From NCBI GenBank assembly GCA_947175045.1, contig CAMWLH010000017.1:1-14730 (forward strand): a stretch of 14,730 nt of DNA. Reading direction: 5' to 3'. Origin of the DNA: an uncultured Clostridia bacterium (GTDB lineage: Bacteria > Bacillota > Clostridia > Oscillospirales > Ruminococcaceae). Shown piece after piece: positions 1 to 6,602 of this stretch; the stretch's first letter is position 1; each line of letters starts with the position of its first letter. The notes below the pieces were generated by a model that saw only the letters and a program-made list of their open reading frames with translations, ran no database searches and was not told the DNA's origin. The position numbers and the translations under genes were made by a program.

Positions 1-2
1 CG

Positions 3-431
3 ACATATCTTCAGCCGATAGAAAATCCCTTTAAATATGCAGACAAAATGATATCGCAGACCGACGCCAGGATAATTATCGTGGATTTTCACGCGGAGGC
101 TACCTCCGAAAAGCGCGCGTTGGGATTTTATCTTAGCGGCAGAGTCTCCGCGGTGCTGGGAACTCACACCCATGTACAGACGGCGGACGAGCAGATCATA
201 GACGGCACGGGATATATCACCGACGCGGGAATGACGGGACCGCGGGATTCGGTTCTGGGCGTCGACAAGGATATCATTATTGAGAAGTTCCTGAGCTACT
301 GCCCTCAGAAGCATTTTTTCGCCGACGGCGACTGCGAGATCAACGGCGTTTGTCTTGATATCGATATTAAAAGCGGCAGGTGCGTTTCCATCGAGAGGAT
401 CAGGAAAAATTATCCCAATAAACAGAGCTAA
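3..431 (+). CDS. ymdB: YmdB-family metallophosphoesterase, 3' part
   Basis: The reading frame is open from the first bases, so the 5' half of the gene lies outside the window; 142 residues are visible of roughly 260 usual for the family. The visible part carries the family signatures VDFHAEATSEK and GTHTHVQTAD, whose histidines belong to the dinuclear metal site, followed by the conserved YITDAGMTGPRDSVLG segment. YmdB is a cytoplasmic phosphodiesterase with reported 2',3'-cyclic nucleotide activity that affects biofilm and sporulation behaviour in Bacillus. The next gene is spoVS, the same order as in Bacillus subtilis, which supports both calls. The internal ATG at 48 is not the start, because the homologous sequence continues upstream. 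It ends with TAA and no terminator follows before spoVS, so co-transcription is likely. Confidence 0.93.
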   Translation, partial: TYLQPIENPFKYADKMISQTDARIIIVDFHAEATSEKRALGFYLSGRVSAVLGTHTHVQTADEQIIDGTGYITDAGMTGPRDSVLGVDKDIIIEKFLSYCPQKHFFADGDCEINGVCLDIDIKSGRCVSIERIRKNYPNKQS

Positions 432-480
432 CGCTCTAAAAAATAAAAAAATGGTAAAAACAGACAATTACTAAGAAAGG

Positions 481-502
481 CAGAACAGGCAAAATTGTTC
501 TG
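481..502 (+). promoter_or_regulatory. Hairpin just upstream of the spoVS ribosome-binding site
   Basis: A perfect 7-bp inverted repeat (CAGAACA / TGTTCTG) with an 8-nt loop ends two bases before the AGGTGA ribosome-binding site of spoVS (505-510, six bases before the ATG). It has no U-tract, so it is not a terminator. It could modulate translation or mark an mRNA processing site between ymdB and spoVS, but that is inference. Confidence 0.35.
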
Positions 503-516
503 ACAGGTGAGCAATC

Positions 517-777
517 ATGGAAGTTGTAAAGGTTTCAGCACATTCTGTACCTAAGTCCGTTGCGGGAGCCATTGCGGCTGTTATCCGCGAGAAAAACGAG
601 GTCGAGGTTCAGGCGGTCGGCGCGGGCGCGGCAAATCAGGCTGTAAAATCCATCGCGATAGCAAGAAGCTATATGGCGCTGGTCGGCGTTGATCTTATCT
701 GCATTCCCGCTTTCGCTACCGTTGAAATAGACGGTGAGGAAAGAACGGCAATTAAATTCATTGTCGAGCCGAGATAA
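517..777 (+). CDS. spoVS: Stage V sporulation protein S
   Basis: The 86-residue product matches SpoVS in full length and sequence, including the start MEVVKVSAHS, the central GAGAANQAVKSIAIAR block and the C-terminal RTAIKFIVEPR. SpoVS is a small Alba-like, probably nucleic-acid-binding protein; in Bacillus its loss affects spore coat assembly and septation. The ATG at 517 has AGGTGA six bases upstream and gives the canonical N-terminus. It follows ymdB by 85 bp, as in Bacillus. A 7-bp hairpin stands just before the ribosome-binding site and a short hairpin with four Ts follows the gene. SpoVS-like proteins also occur in non-sporulating relatives, so the gene alone does not prove that this organism forms spores. 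Confidence 0.96.
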   Translation: MEVVKVSAHSVPKSVAGAIAAVIREKNEVEVQAVGAGAANQAVKSIAIARSYMALVGVDLICIPAFATVEIDGEERTAIKFIVEPR

Positions 778-790
778 AAGTTAAAATCGA

Positions 791-817
791 GACACGGCGG
801 GATCTTCGCCGTGTTTT
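791..817 (+). terminator. Weak intrinsic terminator or attenuator after spoVS
   Basis: ACACGGCG (792-799) pairs perfectly with CGCCGTGT (807-814) around a 7-nt loop, followed by TTTG. The U-tract is short and the hairpin ends only 17 nt before the asparaginase ATG, so partial read-through into ansA is plausible. No separate promoter for ansA is evident in the 56-bp gap. Confidence 0.6.
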
Positions 818-833
818 GTATATCGGAGAAAAC

Positions 834-1796
834 ATGAAAAAAATCTTATTTATAGCTACCGGCGGGACTGTCTCCTGCGGTCAGACGGAGCTCGGGCTTA
901 CGCCGAGGCTGAGCGCGGGCGAGCTGCTGGAGCTCGTTCCCGAGCTTGCGGGAACCTGCCGCATTTCGTCTGTTCAGCCCTTTTCACTGGACAGCACAAA
1001 TATGACGCCGCGGGAATGGTCGGCGCTGGCGGTTCTTATACGCAATAACTACGCGGAATATGACGGATTCGTAATTGCCCACGGAACGGATACTATGGCT
1101 TACGGAGCGGCGGCGCTGTCCTGCCTTATACAAAACAGCCGCAAGCCCGTCATCTTTACGGGGAGCCAGCGCTCCCCCGCCGCGGAGAACTCAGACGTTA
1201 AAAGAAATCTTCGGGACGCTCTGCTGTGCGCGCTTGACGGGAACCTCCGCGGGGTCACGGTGGTTTTCGGCGGCAGGATTATTGACGGGAGGCGCGCCTG
1301 TAAGCTGCACACCCGCGAACTCGACGCGTTCCGCAGCATAAACGGCGATGATATAGGCAGTATCTCGGAGGACGGCAGGGTCGCTGTCACTCCCCAAAAC
1401 TTTGACAGGGAGACCGCCTTTTATGACAGACTGGACGAGCGTGCAGCTATGATAAAGCTTACCCCCGGAGCGCCCGTGGGAATATTCGATATTGACGGCG
1501 TAAGGGCGGTAATTATAGAGAGCTACGGCGCGGGCGGACTTCCCGAAATATACGAGGGCAAGCTCGCGGAGCTTATTGAAAAGGGAGTTTATGTGATAAT
1601 GAGCACCCAGGTGCCTTACGGCGGGAGCGATCTCACGCTGTACCGCGTGGGACGGGTCGTCAAGGAAAAATACGGCTTGATTGAAACCGGCACCATTACC
1701 GCGGAATACGCGGTGATGAGGACTATGTGGGCGCTCGCCCACTCAGGGGATTATGCTGAATTTAAACGGCTATTTGCCGATAACACAGGGGGATAA
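834..1796 (+). CDS. ansA: Type I L-asparaginase
   Basis: This is a cytoplasmic enzyme hydrolysing L-asparagine to aspartate and ammonia. The 320-residue product shows the family's two catalytic motifs: TGGT at residues 9-12, where Thr12 is the expected nucleophile, and HGTDT at 83-87 with Thr85/Asp86; Lys157 in RRACKLH completes the second Thr-Asp-Lys triad. There is also the substrate-binding [10 protein letters not shown] block near residue 53. No signal peptide is present, which fits the cytosolic type. I chose the ATG at 834, preceded by GGAGA at 825-829. The longer frame from a TTG at 816 would start inside the preceding hairpin and has no ribosome-binding site. The stop is two bases before the araD ATG, so the two are translationally coupled. 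Confidence 0.93.
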   Translation: MKKILFIATGGTVSCGQTELGLTPRLSAGELLELVPELAGTCRISSVQPFSLDSTNMTPREWSALAVLIRNNYAEYDGFVIAHGTDTMAYGAAALSCLIQNSRKPVIFTGSQRSPAAENSDVKRNLRDALLCALDGNLRGVTVVFGGRIIDGRRACKLHTRELDAFRSINGDDIGSISEDGRVAVTPQNFDRETAFYDRLDERAAMIKLTPGAPVGIFDIDGVRAVIIESYGAGGLPEIYEGKLAELIEKGVYVIMSTQVPYGGSDLTLYRVGRVVKEKYGLIETGTITAEYAVMRTMWALAHSGDYAEFKRLFADNTGG

Positions 1797-1798
1797 AT

Positions 1799-2491
1799 AT
1801 GCTTAATGAGCTTAAAGAACAGGTTTACGAAGCGAATATGCTGCTGCCGAAGCACGGTCTGGTTACCTTTACCTGGGGTAACGCCTCGGGGATAGACCGC
1901 GGCAGAGGGCTTGTTGTGATCAAGCCCTCGGGGGTGGATTACGACAAACTTACCCCCGAGGATATGGTGGTGGTGGAGCTGGAAAGCGGAAAGCGGGTCG
2001 AGGGTTCGCTTAACCCCAGCAGCGATACGCCCACCCATCTGGTGCTGTACCGCGCATTCGGGAATATCGGCGGAGTTGTGCATACCCACAGCCGCTGGGC
2101 TACCGTTTTCAGCCAGGCGGGGCGGAGCATTCCCCCGCTGGGCACAACCCACGCGGATTATTTTTACGGGGATATTCCCTGCACCCGCAGAATGACTCCC
2201 GCCGAAATAAGCGGAGAATACGAGCTTGAAACAGGAAACGTGATCGCCGAGACCTTTGAGGGAAAGTCTCCCGACGATATACCCGCGGTGCTGGTTCACA
2301 GCCACGGCTCGTTCACTTGGGGAACAGATCCGCACAACGCCGTTCACAACGCGGTAGTGCTGGAGGAGCTCGCCTTTATGGCGTGGCACAATTTAATGAT
2401 GGAACCCGATATCCCTCCTATGCAAAGGGAGCTTATGGACAGGCACTACCTGCGCAAGCACGGCGCGGAAGCGTATTATGGACAAAATTAA
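1799..2491 (+). CDS. araD: L-ribulose-5-phosphate 4-epimerase
   Basis: This is a class II aldolase-fold, metal-dependent epimerase interconverting L-ribulose 5-phosphate and D-xylulose 5-phosphate, feeding arabinose- or ascorbate-type routes into the pentose phosphate pathway. At 230 residues it nearly equals E. coli AraD (231) and aligns with it throughout: [50 protein letters not shown] and [14 protein letters not shown]. Expected metal ligands Asp76, His95, His97 and His169 are present, as are catalytic Asp120 and Tyr227. The fuculose-phosphate aldolase relative fits less well, because the epimerase-specific Asp and Tyr are conserved here. The GGGGG-type ribosome-binding site lies inside the 3' end of ansA. 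araA and araB are not in the window, which is unusual for this enzyme. Confidence 0.93.
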   Translation: MLNELKEQVYEANMLLPKHGLVTFTWGNASGIDRGRGLVVIKPSGVDYDKLTPEDMVVVELESGKRVEGSLNPSSDTPTHLVLYRAFGNIGGVVHTHSRWATVFSQAGRSIPPLGTTHADYFYGDIPCTRRMTPAEISGEYELETGNVIAETFEGKSPDDIPAVLVHSHGSFTWGTDPHNAVHNAVVLEELAFMAWHNLMMEPDIPPMQRELMDRHYLRKHGAEAYYGQN

Positions 2492-2506
2492 CCGAAAGGA
2501 CTGCAT

Positions 2507-3421
2507 ATGAACTCTATTTCTATTTCCGAGCTGAATAAGCTCGCAAAGCACCCCGAGAAGCTCATTCTCGCGGACGAGAACGCCTACGCGGACAGGATAT
2601 CCAAGGTCGCGGAGCGTATCTATCTCGAACGCGAAGCCAGGCCGGTGGTGCTGATCTCGGGACCCTCGGGCTCGGGAAAGACGACCTCCGCCACAAGGAT
2701 ACAGCGTGTTCTGAGTGAAAATGGCTGCACTACCCACACCATCTCCATGGACAACTACTTCCTGCCGCTCTGCGAGACGGAAAAAGCGCGGGACGAAAAC
2801 GGCAACATAGACTTTGAAAGCCCGCTGCGGCTTGATATACCGCTGTTCAGAGAGCACATCGAGAAGCTGTTCGCTTGCGAGGAAATAGAGATACCGGGGT
2901 TCGATTTCGCGCGGCAGGAGCGCATAAACGGTATGCCGCTGAAGCGCGGCAAGGGCGACCTTGTCATCTTGGAGGGAATACACGCCCTCAACCCGCTTGT
3001 CACGGGGGACAGCGAGAACTTCACCAACTGCGTCTACGTCAGCGTGCGAACAAGACTTTCCGGCAAAAAGGGCGAAACGCTGCACCCCTCGAAAATACGG
3101 CTTATGCGGCGGCTTATGAGGGATAAGCTCTACCGCGGCAGAAGTCTCGCGGAGACATTCGAGTTCTTCAAGTCGGTGGAACGGGGAGAAAATCTCTACA
3201 TAATGCCCTTCAAGCACCGCGCTAACTTCGATATCGACACTTTTATCGGCTACGAGCCGCTGGTTTACCGCGATATCCTGCTGCCGGACCTGGAGAGCGT
3301 TTCGCATACCTATGAGGGATATGCGGAATTTGCTGATATCGAGCGGTTTTTAAAGCAGCTCTCGGAAGTAGACAGGCGCTTTGTGCCGGATAATTCTTTG
3401 ATAAGAGAGTTTATCGGATAA
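2507..3421 (+). CDS. Uridine-kinase-like P-loop nucleoside kinase
   Basis: The product has 304 residues. A Walker A motif GPSGSGKTT lies at residues 52-60, SMDNYF at 80-85 (the acidic, substrate-binding position of uridine and phosphoribulokinase families), and a Walker-B-like VILEGIHALNP at 153-162. These place it in the uridine kinase/phosphoribulokinase superfamily. About 45 residues precede the kinase core; long clostridial relatives carry a TGS or tRNA-synthetase-like N-terminal extension that is absent here. The likely reaction is ATP-dependent phosphorylation of a nucleoside, but the true substrate cannot be read from sequence. Placement 15 bp after araD leaves open a sugar substrate. 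The ATG at 2507 lies about nine bases after an AAAGG-type site. A strong terminator follows directly. Confidence 0.8.
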   Translation: MNSISISELNKLAKHPEKLILADENAYADRISKVAERIYLEREARPVVLISGPSGSGKTTSATRIQRVLSENGCTTHTISMDNYFLPLCETEKARDENGNIDFESPLRLDIPLFREHIEKLFACEEIEIPGFDFARQERINGMPLKRGKGDLVILEGIHALNPLVTGDSENFTNCVYVSVRTRLSGKKGETLHPSKIRLMRRLMRDKLYRGRSLAETFEFFKSVERGENLYIMPFKHRANFDIDTFIGYEPLVYRDILLPDLESVSHTYEGYAEFADIERFLKQLSEVDRRFVPDNSLIREFIG

Positions 3422-3425
3422 AACG

Positions 3426-3456
3426 ACCGCGGCTTCATATCGGAGCCGCGGTTTTT
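3426..3456 (+). terminator. Bidirectional intrinsic terminator
   Basis: ACCGCGGCT (3426-3434) pairs perfectly with AGCCGCGGT (3444-3452), extendable by two pairs into the loop, and five Ts follow (3452-3456). On the minus strand the same stem is followed by CGTTTT. It lies between the stops of two convergent genes (3421 and 3466) and can serve both. Confidence 0.88.
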
Positions 3457-3465
3457 CATGTGATA

Positions 3466-4422
3466 TCAAGTCCTGCTGCGTCGGTATTGCTTCGGCGTCA
3501 GCCCCGTTCTGGAACGGAATATCTTGCAGAAATAAGCGGCGCTGCCGAAACGGCACTCCAGCGCTATCGCCTCGACCGTCATTTCGGTGCTGCGCAGAAG
3601 CTGCATTGCCTTCTGGACGCGTAAATTCAACAGATAATTCACGGGAGAGGTGTTCAGATAGCTCTGGAAGCAGCGGGATGCCTCGCTTTTGCTTATGCTT
3701 GCCGACTGAGCTATGTCGTTGAGCAAGATGTCTCTGGAGTAGTTCTCGTTGATAAAACTAAGCATTTTCTGCATTCTTATCAGCAAAATGTGCTCGTTCT
3801 TTATCCCCGAGGTAAATTCGCACTCCCGCCTGTGGGTGAACAGAAGCTGCCACACGCGGTTCATACAGCGCTGCACCGCCATCTCAAAGCACCCGCACTC
3901 TATCTCTCCGTGGCGATACTCCACATGAGGCGGCTCTCCGTATATCCCCACCGCGCCGTAGCGCTGCAAAAGCGCGAATATCTCGTCCAGACCGTCCAGT
4001 ATCTCCCACTGCCAGTCTACCGCGGGCGTAAGATGTATATACGGCAGCCTTTCGTTCAGCAGCAAAGGGGTCACATACAGGTGATTTATAGCGCTGTTAA
4101 GCGGCGCGAGAAGCTCCTCCGAAAAAACTATGTCGGGACATATACAGTTCTCCTCCCCCGCCGCAGCGTAGCTGTGCAGAGTGTTTACATTCATAAACAG
4201 TCCCTCGCCCGCCCTGAGTGTTATCTCGGTGCTGCCCGCCCGCGCTTTTACAGTTCCGCTTTTTACGGTGAAAAACTCGGGGCGCGTGTGCCAGTGCAGC
4301 GGCACGTTATCATTCCCGTCGGGAATGATGGTATTGACAAAATACTGTATCGGAAACTGCACGCTGCCATGCTGTACAAGCTCCTGCATATCCGATTTCA
4401 GCGGCATTATAAACTTGTCCAT
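3466..4422 (-). CDS. AraC-family transcriptional regulator with N-terminal cupin
   Basis: The 318-residue product begins with a cupin sensing domain (about residues 25-100; PLHWHTRPEF at 41-50 with the HWH pair, and His83). It ends with an AraC DNA-binding domain (about 212-318): two helix-turn-helix units near 231-258 and 281-305, and the family tail VEAIALECRFGSAAYFCKIFRSRTGLTPKQYR. Regulators of this kind usually sense sugars. The ATG at 4422 is preceded on the minus strand by AAGGAGA (plus-strand 4427-4433). The gene is divergent from the first solute-binding gene and shares its promoter region, so control of that locus is the natural inference. Its perfect sigma-A promoter (4705-4733) gives a leader of roughly 275 nt that includes a three-way-junction palindromic element. 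Confidence 0.92.
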   Translation of the reverse strand: MDKFIMPLKSDMQELVQHGSVQFPIQYFVNTIIPDGNDNVPLHWHTRPEFFTVKSGTVKARAGSTEITLRAGEGLFMNVNTLHSYAAAGEENCICPDIVFSEELLAPLNSAINHLYVTPLLLNERLPYIHLTPAVDWQWEILDGLDEIFALLQRYGAVGIYGEPPHVEYRHGEIECGCFEMAVQRCMNRVWQLLFTHRRECEFTSGIKNEHILLIRMQKMLSFINENYSRDILLNDIAQSASISKSEASRCFQSYLNTSPVNYLLNLRVQKAMQLLRSTEMTVEAIALECRFGSAAYFCKIFRSRTGLTPKQYRRSRT

Positions 4423-4441
4423 AATTTCTCCTTATTTTAAA

Positions 4442-4554
4442 GAATTTTCCGCACCGCTCCATACGACGCTCTGCGTCGTATGGAGCTATCTCGCTGTAAA
4501 AGCTCCGTTCCGCTTACGCTCCACTGCGCTTTCACAGCGGATTGCGGAAAATTC
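4442..4554. repeat. Palindromic element A with three-way-junction fold
   Basis: An outer perfect 12-bp inverted repeat (4442-4453 GAATTTTCCGCA with 4543-4554) encloses two hairpins. The first is a perfect 14-bp stem (4456-4469 with 4473-4486, 3-nt loop). The second is a 12-bp stem with one mismatch (4492-4503 with 4528-4539). It is far more GC-rich than the DNA to its right. Its right end (GAAAATTCATGCG) resembles that of the element at 8178-8283, and its arm sequence recurs at 6497-6568. It lies in the leader of the AraC gene. It carries no gene; short reading frames through it are by-products of the repeat. It may be a non-autonomous repeat or an RNA element. Confidence 0.7.
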
Positions 4555-4704
4555 ATGCGGGGGCGATCAGTCTTTCTAAACTATCAGCGCCTTTGCTTTT
4601 TTATTTTCGGCATATGTTGCTATTGCCTAACTTTGAAGAGGTTAATTAAGTTAAAACAAGGCTAAAAAAGTGAAAACGATTAACACAGTGTCCTCTTTGG
4701 GAAT
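4555..4704. other. Intergenic AT-rich DNA
   Basis: This is part of the 427-bp gap between the AraC start and the first solute-binding gene. It is AT-rich with several GTTAA-type words. The 15-mer TGAAAACGATTAACA at 4671-4685 resembles a CcpA catabolite-response or LacI-type operator with a central CG, but the right half is shifted by one base from the usual consensus. I see no gene here. Confidence 0.4.
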
Positions 4705-4733
4705 ATTATAATATAAATCGGGAAAAATGTCAA
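4705..4733 (-). promoter_or_regulatory. Consensus sigma-A promoter for the AraC-type regulator gene
   Basis: On the minus strand TTGACA (plus-strand 4728-4733) and TATAAT (plus-strand 4705-4710) are separated by exactly 17 bp, a perfect match to the vegetative consensus. It points at the regulator gene, with predicted start of transcription near 4698. Its -35 box directly abuts that of the plus-strand promoter. Confidence 0.82.
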
Positions 4734-4762
4734 TTGTTTTTGGAGAAAAAAGAGAATATAAT
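4734..4762 (+). promoter_or_regulatory. Sigma-A promoter for the solute-binding genes
   Basis: TTGTTT (4734-4739) and a perfect TATAAT (4757-4762) are separated by 17 bp. The weak -35 box suggests that an activator is needed, which suits the divergent AraC-type regulator. The predicted start is near 4769, giving a leader of about 80 nt. A second TATAAT on this strand at 4707-4712 has no good -35 box. Confidence 0.65.
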
Positions 4763-4782
4763 AATATTGGATAATACGATTT

Positions 4783-4795
4783 GTGCATTTTGCAC
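4783..4795. promoter_or_regulatory. Operator-like palindrome downstream of the promoter
   Basis: GTGCA and TGCAC form a perfect 5-bp inverted repeat around TTT, about 14-26 bases after the predicted transcription start. It could be a repressor site or a small leader hairpin. There is no direct evidence for either. Confidence 0.3.
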
Positions 4796-4849
4796 TGTCG
4801 TTAAAACAGTTAAAAAACAACTTTTTTACTCATTAAGGAGGACTCACAA

Positions 4850-6358
4850 ATGAAAAGCTACAAGAAACTTCTGGCCTGCGGCTTGACGTTGGCTATGATG
4901 GCGGGTATGACTGCCTGCGTCGACGAGGTCGAGCCCAACTCCACCCCGGGCGGCACGGCGCCCTCTACCACAAGCGGCACCACTGCTCCCGCTTCTTCCG
5001 CAGATCCTAACGACAACGCGGCTACCGACGAAAAGGTAAAGGATATCGACACCTCGACATATACCCCCAGCGGAAACGCAGGCACAATTAAATTCCTCAG
5101 CTTTTACAGCATTGAATCCGACCAGAAGGGCAAGGGGCAGTGTCTCATTTTCAAGAGCGATCTTTACGGCGGCGATATCGCTACCGAGACCTGTGCGAGC
5201 GGTGATGCTTACTTTGATAAGCTCGGCTCTCTGATCGCGAGCGACGCGTCGCCCGACATAGTTACCAAGGACGCTTTCATGTTCCCGGGCACGGTCTCCA
5301 GAGGAATGTTCACCCCGCTTGACGAGTACATCGACTACACGACTCCCTTGTGGGCTGATATGGCGGATATAATCGAATCCTACGGCTATCAGGGCAAGCA
5401 CTACTATTACCCTCACAGAATAACGACATCCTACGCGCTGAACTACTCCAAAAAGACCATTGAGGAGAACAACCTGCCCGACCCCTACGAGCTGTACAAA
5501 AACGGCGAGTGGACATGGGACGCTTGGCGCAATATGATGCTTCAGTTCTGCGACAGAGATGAGAATAACATCGGTCTGTACACAACGGACACCACCCTTA
5601 CTCCCCTTGTGGCTACCACGGGTACGGTGCTTATCGACGTTCAGGCGGACGGTACTATCACTAACAACATTGCAGATCCCAACGTTACAAGAGCTATGGG
5701 ATTCTACGAGACCCTCAACAGAGACGGCGTAATGTACGCCAAGCAGCTTGGCGACTGGGTATCTCCCCAGACTTTCGCAACCAACTGCGACAGACTTCTG
5801 TTCCTGGCTATGGAACCCGAGTGGAGCTACATCGCCGAGACAGAGCAGCTCCAGAACCCCACAGGCGTTGAGAGCGACATTCACGACACCGTTTCCGAGT
5901 TCGCGTTTGTTCCGTGGCCCAGAGACCCCGAGGCTGACCAGTACTATCAGGCATACGACACCTACGGATTCCTTATACCCAAGGGCGCTAAGAATATAGC
6001 GGGAGCGGTTGACTTCATCAACCTGTTCAGAGTTTACGACACAGACCCCGCTGTTATTGACCAGGTAAGAAACGACCATATCGCTCCCGAGCCCATCACC
6101 TACACTGAGGGCAAGTACGCGGGCGAGCGCAGATGGCAGATCACTTGGGGCGAGCAGGAGTACGACCTCTGGAGAGAGATGTGTGATCCCGAGAAGTTTG
6201 TATTTGTTACCGAGGACGCTTTCGGCTTCAACTCCACATTCTGGACTCAGTACGCGGAGATCATGACTGCTGTTGTTTACGACGGCGAATCCTGGACTCA
6301 GAAGAGCTCGGAGTTCTCACCCATCATTGATTCCACAATCGAAGAGTACAGATTCTAA
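4850..6358 (+). CDS. Extracellular solute-binding lipoprotein (family 1), first paralog
   Basis: The 502-residue product starts with a lipoprotein signal peptide (KK near residue 5, hydrophobic core, lipobox MTAC with Cys23). A Ser/Thr/Pro-rich linker (about 24-75, including TTSGTTAPASSADPNDN) then leads to a family-1 solute-binding fold rich in aromatic residues. Conserved blocks include NLPDPYELYKNGEWTWD near 210 and EFAFVPWPRDPEAD near 350. It would sit on the outer face of the membrane, binding a sugar or oligosaccharide for ABC import. The ATG at 4850 has AAGGAGG at 4835-4841. It is followed by a paralog of nearly equal length, roughly three quarters identical by eye and without gaps after the linker. 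No permease is linked. The substrate is unknown; the neighbouring endoglucanase suggests a beta-glucan product. Confidence 0.9.
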   Translation: MKSYKKLLACGLTLAMMAGMTACVDEVEPNSTPGGTAPSTTSGTTAPASSADPNDNAATDEKVKDIDTSTYTPSGNAGTIKFLSFYSIESDQKGKGQCLIFKSDLYGGDIATETCASGDAYFDKLGSLIASDASPDIVTKDAFMFPGTVSRGMFTPLDEYIDYTTPLWADMADIIESYGYQGKHYYYPHRITTSYALNYSKKTIEENNLPDPYELYKNGEWTWDAWRNMMLQFCDRDENNIGLYTTDTTLTPLVATTGTVLIDVQADGTITNNIADPNVTRAMGFYETLNRDGVMYAKQLGDWVSPQTFATNCDRLLFLAMEPEWSYIAETEQLQNPTGVESDIHDTVSEFAFVPWPRDPEADQYYQAYDTYGFLIPKGAKNIAGAVDFINLFRVYDTDPAVIDQVRNDHIAPEPITYTEGKYAGERRWQITWGEQEYDLWREMCDPEKFVFVTEDAFGFNSTFWTQYAEIMTAVVYDGESWTQKSSEFSPIIDSTIEEYRF

Positions 6359-6378
6359 GTTTCTTTGTTCTACACGTT

Positions 6379-6403
6379 TTCCCCCTGCCTTTGGCGGGGG
6401 GAA
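6379..6403 (+). terminator. GC-rich hairpin after the first solute-binding gene
   Basis: TTCCCCCTGCC (6379-6389) pairs with GGCGGGGGGAA (6393-6403) around a TTT loop, with one U-G pair. The bases after it (TGTTAAAAC) are a poor U-tract. It may act as a leaky terminator or 3' stabiliser that lowers expression of the second paralog relative to the first. Confidence 0.55.
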
Positions 6404-6496
6404 TGTTAAAACTGACGGTTGACGGTTAAAGAACAACACCGCGCCCGCACGGGAAAGCAACGTCCGCAAATATAGGCGCAGATCCCGCGCGGGCAT

Positions 6497-6568
6497 TTTT
6501 CCGCGGGAGCTTGAGCGCACAATACGCAGCGAAGCAGAGGGTTGCGTACTCGGGCGGGTCGCGGAGAA
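6497..6568. repeat. Palindromic element C between the two solute-binding genes
   Basis: TTTTCCGCG (6497-6505) pairs with CGCGGAGAA (6560-6568), allowing one T-G pair, and encloses an 8-bp hairpin (6523-6530 with 6541-6548). The arm sequence matches the arms of elements A and B. Just upstream, GCCCGCACGGGA (6443-6454) and TCCCGCGCGGGC (6483-6494) form a 12-bp inverted repeat with one mismatch, and TCCCGC (6483-6488) can instead pair with GCGGGA (6503-6508), so alternative folds exist. It is less regular than A and B. Confidence 0.45.
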
Positions 6569-6573
6569 TTTCT

Positions 6574-6593
6574 TTTAAATCAGTTTAAATCAG
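6574..6593 (+). repeat. Tandem 10-bp direct repeat before the second solute-binding gene
   Basis: TTTAAATCAG occurs twice in tandem, the second copy running into the AGGAGG ribosome-binding site (6592-6597). The period is about one helical turn. I found no convincing promoter in the 244-bp gap, so this may be a regulator site or chance duplication. Confidence 0.4.
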
Positions 6594-6602
6594 GAGGCTA
6601 AA

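Noticed and set aside
2393..3307. 304-codon antisense frame over araD and the kinase gene
   Set aside because: It has no family resemblance, and both plus-strand genes beneath it are well supported.
4480..4665. 61-residue frame reading out of element A
   Set aside because: Its first half encodes the palindromic element and no ribosome-binding site precedes it; it looks like a by-product of the repeat.
4844..6079. 411-codon frame antisense to the first solute-binding gene
   Set aside because: It is the complement of a clearly real lipoprotein gene, with Val/Arg-rich composition and no ribosome-binding site; a similar antisense frame appears under the second paralog.
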